This document shows, piece after piece, positions 31,150 to 34,285 of a stretch of 34,285 nt of DNA; position 1 is the stretch's first letter, and each line of letters opens with the position of its first letter. Below the pieces are notes generated by a model that was not told the origin of the DNA, ran no database searches, and saw only the letters and a program-made list of their open reading frames with translations. The DNA is from an uncultured Clostridia bacterium (lineage in GTDB: Bacteria; Bacillota; Clostridia; Oscillospirales; Ruminococcaceae), in the NCBI GenBank assembly GCA_945910815.1, contig CAMDZD010000022.1, forward strand, positions 1-34,285, read 5' to 3'. The position numbers were made by a program, and so were the translations under genes.

Positions 31150-34100
31150 ATGAAGAAATTTCTTTCAGCAGTTACGTCCGTGTGTATGGGTATTTCGGTA
31201 CTCGCAAGCTCATTTGCTGTTCCGCTTAGTACATTGGCTGCCGGTGGGGAATACCCCGCCGGTCAGTCTAATGTTGCTTTAAACGGTGCAGGAGGCGTGA
31301 CTGCTAATAAACAGGCTGAAAGCGGTCTTACCTGGAAGGTTGACGATGTAAGTCTTACACGTGAAGAACTCGTTGCAAATGACGGTTTTGTATTAGTTCC
31401 TGTTCGTGTTGCTCAGGTATCAGACCAGATGATTGCCGGTGCAGCATTTACATTCAGCTATGCTGACGAACTGACATGGGAAGGCGGAGAAGTAGACCCT
31501 ATTAACGTTGCTTATGCAAACTGCACGAATGTTCTGAATGAGACTAAACCAAAGGTAAACTTTGCATGTCCGCAGAAAAATCCGAACGGCGGGCGTGATA
31601 TAGGTTATGTCTGCACGGAACAGGGTGCAGTTATTATTGAACTCGTTTTCTCTCTCCCCACAGATGTTCCCGACGGCAAATATGATATAGACATGTTTTT
31701 TGAAGGTAATGACAGAGCTGTTGCTGACAACAACAATACAACCGCAGAAGTAACACTTCTCGGAGGTTCAGTTACCATCGGAGACCCCGCTGAGACTACA
31801 ACAACATCAGCCACCACTACAACAACAACAACTAAGGATACCACAACTACAACTAAGGATACAACAGCCACAACAAAGGCTACTTCAGCTACAACTAAGG
31901 ATACAACAGCTACAACTAAGGCTACTTCGGCTACAAATGCAACAGAAACATCATTAGTAACTACTGTTCCTGTTGCTCAGGACGGCGAAATTGCCTGGAT
32001 TATCCCTGATGTCAAGGCTAAGCCCGGCGATACTGTTACTATGGACGTTGCTGTTCAGGGCGAGGATATTGCTGTTGCAGGTATGGAGGGTTCTGTAAAC
32101 GTTGACAAGAGTGCAGGTATTGCCCTTTCAAAGGTCAGCGATGAAAGTGCCGGATATTCCGCAAGAATTGCATATAATGTTGCTGAAGAACTTATCGCTT
32201 TTGATACAAAGTCAGCATTTAACGTTAAAGCGTCTGACGGTTCAACTGTATTCTCACTTACATATACTGTTCCTACTGACTGCAAGTCAGGCAAGTACCC
32301 TGTAACATGGGGAAGCAATATGATGATTGTTGATGAAAACGGTCTTGATGTTACTAAGAATGTTAAGCTCGTTGACGGTTCAATAACAATCGAAGCTCCT
32401 CAGGCTCAGGAGGGAGAAATCTCATGGATTATTCCCGACGTCGAAGCTGAGCCCGGCGATACAGTAAACATGAATGTTACTGTTTCCGGCGATGTTATCG
32501 GTGTTGCTGGTATGGAAGGTGCAGTTAATGTTGACGGCAGTGCGGGAATTGCACTTGCGGACGTAAGCACTGAAAGTGCCGGATATTCTGCAAGAGTCGT
32601 TTCAAATGTTGCCGAAGAACTTATCGCTTTTGATACAAAGTCCGCATTCAATGTTAAGGCTGCTGACGGTTCAGAAGTATTCACACTTATATATACAGTT
32701 CCCGATGACTGTAAGGCTGGCGTTTACCCTGTAGCATGGGGCGACGTTATGATTGTTGACGAAAACGGTCTTGATGTTACCAAGAATGTTAAGCTCGTTG
32801 ACGGTTCAATCACAATTAAATCAGTTTCAACAATAGAACCTCAGGCAGGCGAAATCTCATGGGTTATTCCTGATGTTGAAGCTGAACCCGGTGATACAGT
32901 AAATATGAGCGTTACTGTTGAGGGCGATGTTATCGGCGTTGCCGGTATGGAAGGTGCAATCAATGTTGACGGAAGTGCCGGAATAGCTCTTTCAAAGGTT
33001 AGTGACGAAAGCACAGGCTATTCAGCAAGAGTTGTATATAATGTTGCCGAAGAACTTATCGCATTCGATACAAAGTCTGCATTCAACGTTAAGGCTGCTG
33101 ACGGTTCAGAAGTATTCACACTTACATACACAGTTCCCGAAGATTGTAAAGCCGGCAAGTATCCTGTAACATGGGGCGACATCATGGTTGTTGACGAAAA
33201 CGGTCTTGATGTTACAAAAAATATCAAGCTCGTTGACGGTTCAATCACAATCAAGGCTGAATCAACTACAACAATTCCTGCTCAGGAAGGCGAAATTTCA
33301 TGGATTATTCCTGATGTTGAGGCTGAACCTGGTGATACAGTAAACATGAGTGTTACTGTTAAGGGCGATGTTATCGGTGTTGCAGGTATGGACGGTGCAG
33401 TTAATGTTGACGGCAGTGCAGGTATAGCTCTTTCAAAGGTAAGCGATGAAAGCACAGGCTATTCAGCAAGAGTCGTATATAATGTTGCTGAAGAACTTAT
33501 CGCATTTGATACTAAGTCAGCATTCAACGTTAAGGCTGCTGACGGTTCAGAAGTATTTACACTTACATACACAGTTCCCGAAGACTGCAAGGCAGGCAAG
33601 TACCCTGTAACATGGGGCGATATTATGGTTGTTGACGAAAATGGTCTTGATGTTACAAAGAATATCAAGCTCGTTGACGGTTCAATCACAATCAAGGCTG
33701 AAACAACTACAACCCTTCCTGTACAGACCGGCGAAATTTCATGGGTTATTCCTGAAGTTCAGGCTAAGGCAGGCGACACTGTAAACATGAGTGTTACTGT
33801 TGAAGGCGATGTTATTGGTGTTGCAGGTATGGACGGTGCAGTCAATGTTGACGGCAGTCAGGGAATCAAGCTTTCAGCAGTAAGTGATGAAAGTACCGGC
33901 TATTCAGCAAGAGTCGTATATAATGTTGCTGAAGAACTTATCGCATTTGATACTAAGTCCGCATTCAACGTTAAGGCAGCTGACGGTTCAGAAGTATTCA
34001 CACTTACATACACAGTTCCCGAAGACTGCAAGGCAGGCAAGTATCCTGTAACCTGGGGCGACATTATGGTTGTTGATGAAAACGGTCTTGATGTTACAAA

Positions 34101-34285
34101 GAATATCAAGCTCGTTGACGGTTTCATTGAAATCGTTGATGAAACAACAACAACTACAACAACAACAACAAACACAACAACTACTACGACAACTACAACA
34201 ACACTTCCGGCTGGAGAAATCAACTGGGACATTTCAGAAGTAACTGCTAAACCCGGTGATACAGTACAGCTTCCTGTAATCGTAA
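31150..34285 (+). CDS. scaB: ScaB-like large scaffoldin with mixed cohesin types (3' end outside the window)
   Basis: At least 1045 codons, open to the window end. Signal peptide about 1-31 (ending STLAAGG). Cohesin 1 (31324-31785) is the ScaA type. A long Thr/Lys/Asp linker (31786-31980) follows, then cohesins of a second type at 31984, 32413, 32848, 33289 and 33730, each about 137 residues (GEISWxIPDVEAEPGDTVNM ... KLVDGSITI) with short linkers. A pure Thr linker (34141-34206) precedes a diverged seventh module that starts at 34213 (GEINWDISEVTAKPGDTVQL). In R. flavefaciens, ScaB also mixes ScaA-like and distinct cohesins, the latter binding the ScaA dockerin. The ATG at 31150 has AAAGGA 7 bases upstream. 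C-terminal X-module and dockerin would lie outside. Confidence 0.88.
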   Translation, partial: MKKFLSAVTSVCMGISVLASSFAVPLSTLAAGGEYPAGQSNVALNGAGGVTANKQAESGLTWKVDDVSLTREELVANDGFVLVPVRVAQVSDQMIAGAAFTFSYADELTWEGGEVDPINVAYANCTNVLNETKPKVNFACPQKNPNGGRDIGYVCTEQGAVIIELVFSLPTDVPDGKYDIDMFFEGNDRAVADNNNTTAEVTLLGGSVTIGDPAETTTTSATTTTTTTKDTTTTTKDTTATTKATSATTKDTTATTKATSATNATETSLVTTVPVAQDGEIAWIIPDVKAKPGDTVTMDVAVQGEDIAVAGMEGSVNVDKSAGIALSKVSDESAGYSARIAYNVAEELIAFDTKSAFNVKASDGSTVFSLTYTVPTDCKSGKYPVTWGSNMMIVDENGLDVTKNVKLVDGSITIEAPQAQEGEISWIIPDVEAEPGDTVNMNVTVSGDVIGVAGMEGAVNVDGSAGIALADVSTESAGYSARVVSNVAEELIAFDTKSAFNVKAADGSEVFTLIYTVPDDCKAGVYPVAWGDVMIVDENGLDVTKNVKLVDGSITIKSVSTIEPQAGEISWVIPDVEAEPGDTVNMSVTVEGDVIGVAGMEGAINVDGSAGIALSKVSDESTGYSARVVYNVAEELIAFDTKSAFNVKAADGSEVFTLTYTVPEDCKAGKYPVTWGDIMVVDENGLDVTKNIKLVDGSITIKAESTTTIPAQEGEISWIIPDVEAEPGDTVNMSVTVKGDVIGVAGMDGAVNVDGSAGIALSKVSDESTGYSARVVYNVAEELIAFDTKSAFNVKAADGSEVFTLTYTVPEDCKAGKYPVTWGDIMVVDENGLDVTKNIKLVDGSITIKAETTTTLPVQTGEISWVIPEVQAKAGDTVNMSVTVEGDVIGVAGMDGAVNVDGSQGIKLSAVSDESTGYSARVVYNVAEELIAFDTKSAFNVKAADGSEVFTLTYTVPEDCKAGKYPVTWGDIMVVDENGLDVTKNIKLVDGFIEIVDETTTTTTTTTNTTTTTTTTTTLPAGEINWDISEVTAKPGDTVQLPVIV
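31324..31785 (+). repeat. ScaB cohesin 1, ScaA-type (copy B of the duplicated module)
   Basis: 154 residues, colinear without gaps with the ScaA cohesin at 30277-30738. The flanking sequence (short N-terminal region, Thr linker) is different, so the duplication is confined to the module. Confidence 0.85.
31984..34137 (+). repeat. Five tandem second-type cohesin modules in scaB
   Basis: Module starts at 31984, 32413, 32848, 33289 and 33730 give spacings of 429, 435, 441 and 441 bases. Modules 4 and 5 differ at about four residues in about 137, and the last three share nearly unchanged 3' halves (ARVVYNVAEELIAFDTKSAF to KLVDG). The first module is the most diverged. Recent unequal exchange or duplication is likely. 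Confidence 0.9.

Noticed and set aside
31984..34137. Regularly spaced repeats that might suggest a CRISPR array
   Set aside because: Units are 429-441 bases, fully in frame and encode cohesin domains; no short repeats with unique spacers.
30558..34232. Val/Ser-rich open frames on the minus strand opposite scaA and scaB, repeating every 441 bases
   Set aside because: They mirror the cohesin repeats and Thr linkers (ACA read as TGT/GTT) and have no independent start signals.

Overview
The window most likely comes from a cellulosome-producing Ruminococcus of the R. flavefaciens type (Bacillota, Oscillospiraceae). The main evidence is at the right end. A small cohesin-dockerin adaptor, a short scaffoldin ending in a dockerin and the start of a large multi-cohesin scaffoldin follow each other in the order scaC-scaA-scaB known from R. 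flavefaciens. The DNA is AT-rich, with clostridial-type Shine-Dalgarno sites, TTGACA/TATAAT promoters (many with an extended TGn -10) and GC hairpin plus T-run terminators.

Left part (1-8905). The window opens on the 3' end of a 5S rRNA gene, so an rRNA operon lies just outside, followed by three stacked hairpins. Next come a beta-CASP metallo-hydrolase (-), a CPA2 cation/proton antiporter with a 74-residue companion protein (+), a large beta-helix-type carbohydrate-binding lipoprotein (-), a CorA transporter (+), a cytidylate kinase-like protein (+) and a DUF421/DUF4363 membrane pair (+). corA is preceded by a 26-codon leader ORF that holds a terminator-like hairpin and competing stems. This is the best candidate in the window for an undescribed regulatory element.

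Middle part (8900-25100). A minus-strand housekeeping operon runs polA-rimI-tsaD-gtrA-dusB. Two CPBP membrane proteases (+) with their own promoters lie on either side of a minus-strand block: a NUDIX hydrolase, GTP-type PEP carboxykinase behind a consensus promoter and a structured leader, and a three-gene operon of peptidoglycan-binding proteins. A gerA-type spore germinant receptor operon (AA-AB-AC, minus strand) follows, with an unusually short AC lipoprotein. The germination operon, the signal-less SpoIID-like peptidoglycan-binding protein and the DUF421/DUF4363 pair together suggest a sporulation heritage or capacity.

Right part (25101-34285). A MATE exporter and a CNNM/CorC-type CBS membrane protein each have an inverted repeat overlapping the -10 box, as expected of repressor operators. 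A 405-base AT-rich control region with two well-spaced promoters then leads into the scaffoldin cluster. ScaC has one cohesin and one dockerin. ScaA has an N-terminal domain, one cohesin and a dockerin. ScaB is cut by the window end and shows one ScaA-type cohesin, five tandem cohesins of a second type and the start of a seventh. By analogy with R. flavefaciens, enzymes and ScaC would dock on ScaA-type cohesins, and the ScaA dockerin on the second-type ScaB cohesins.

All calls come from reading sequence and remembered family motifs. No database search was run.
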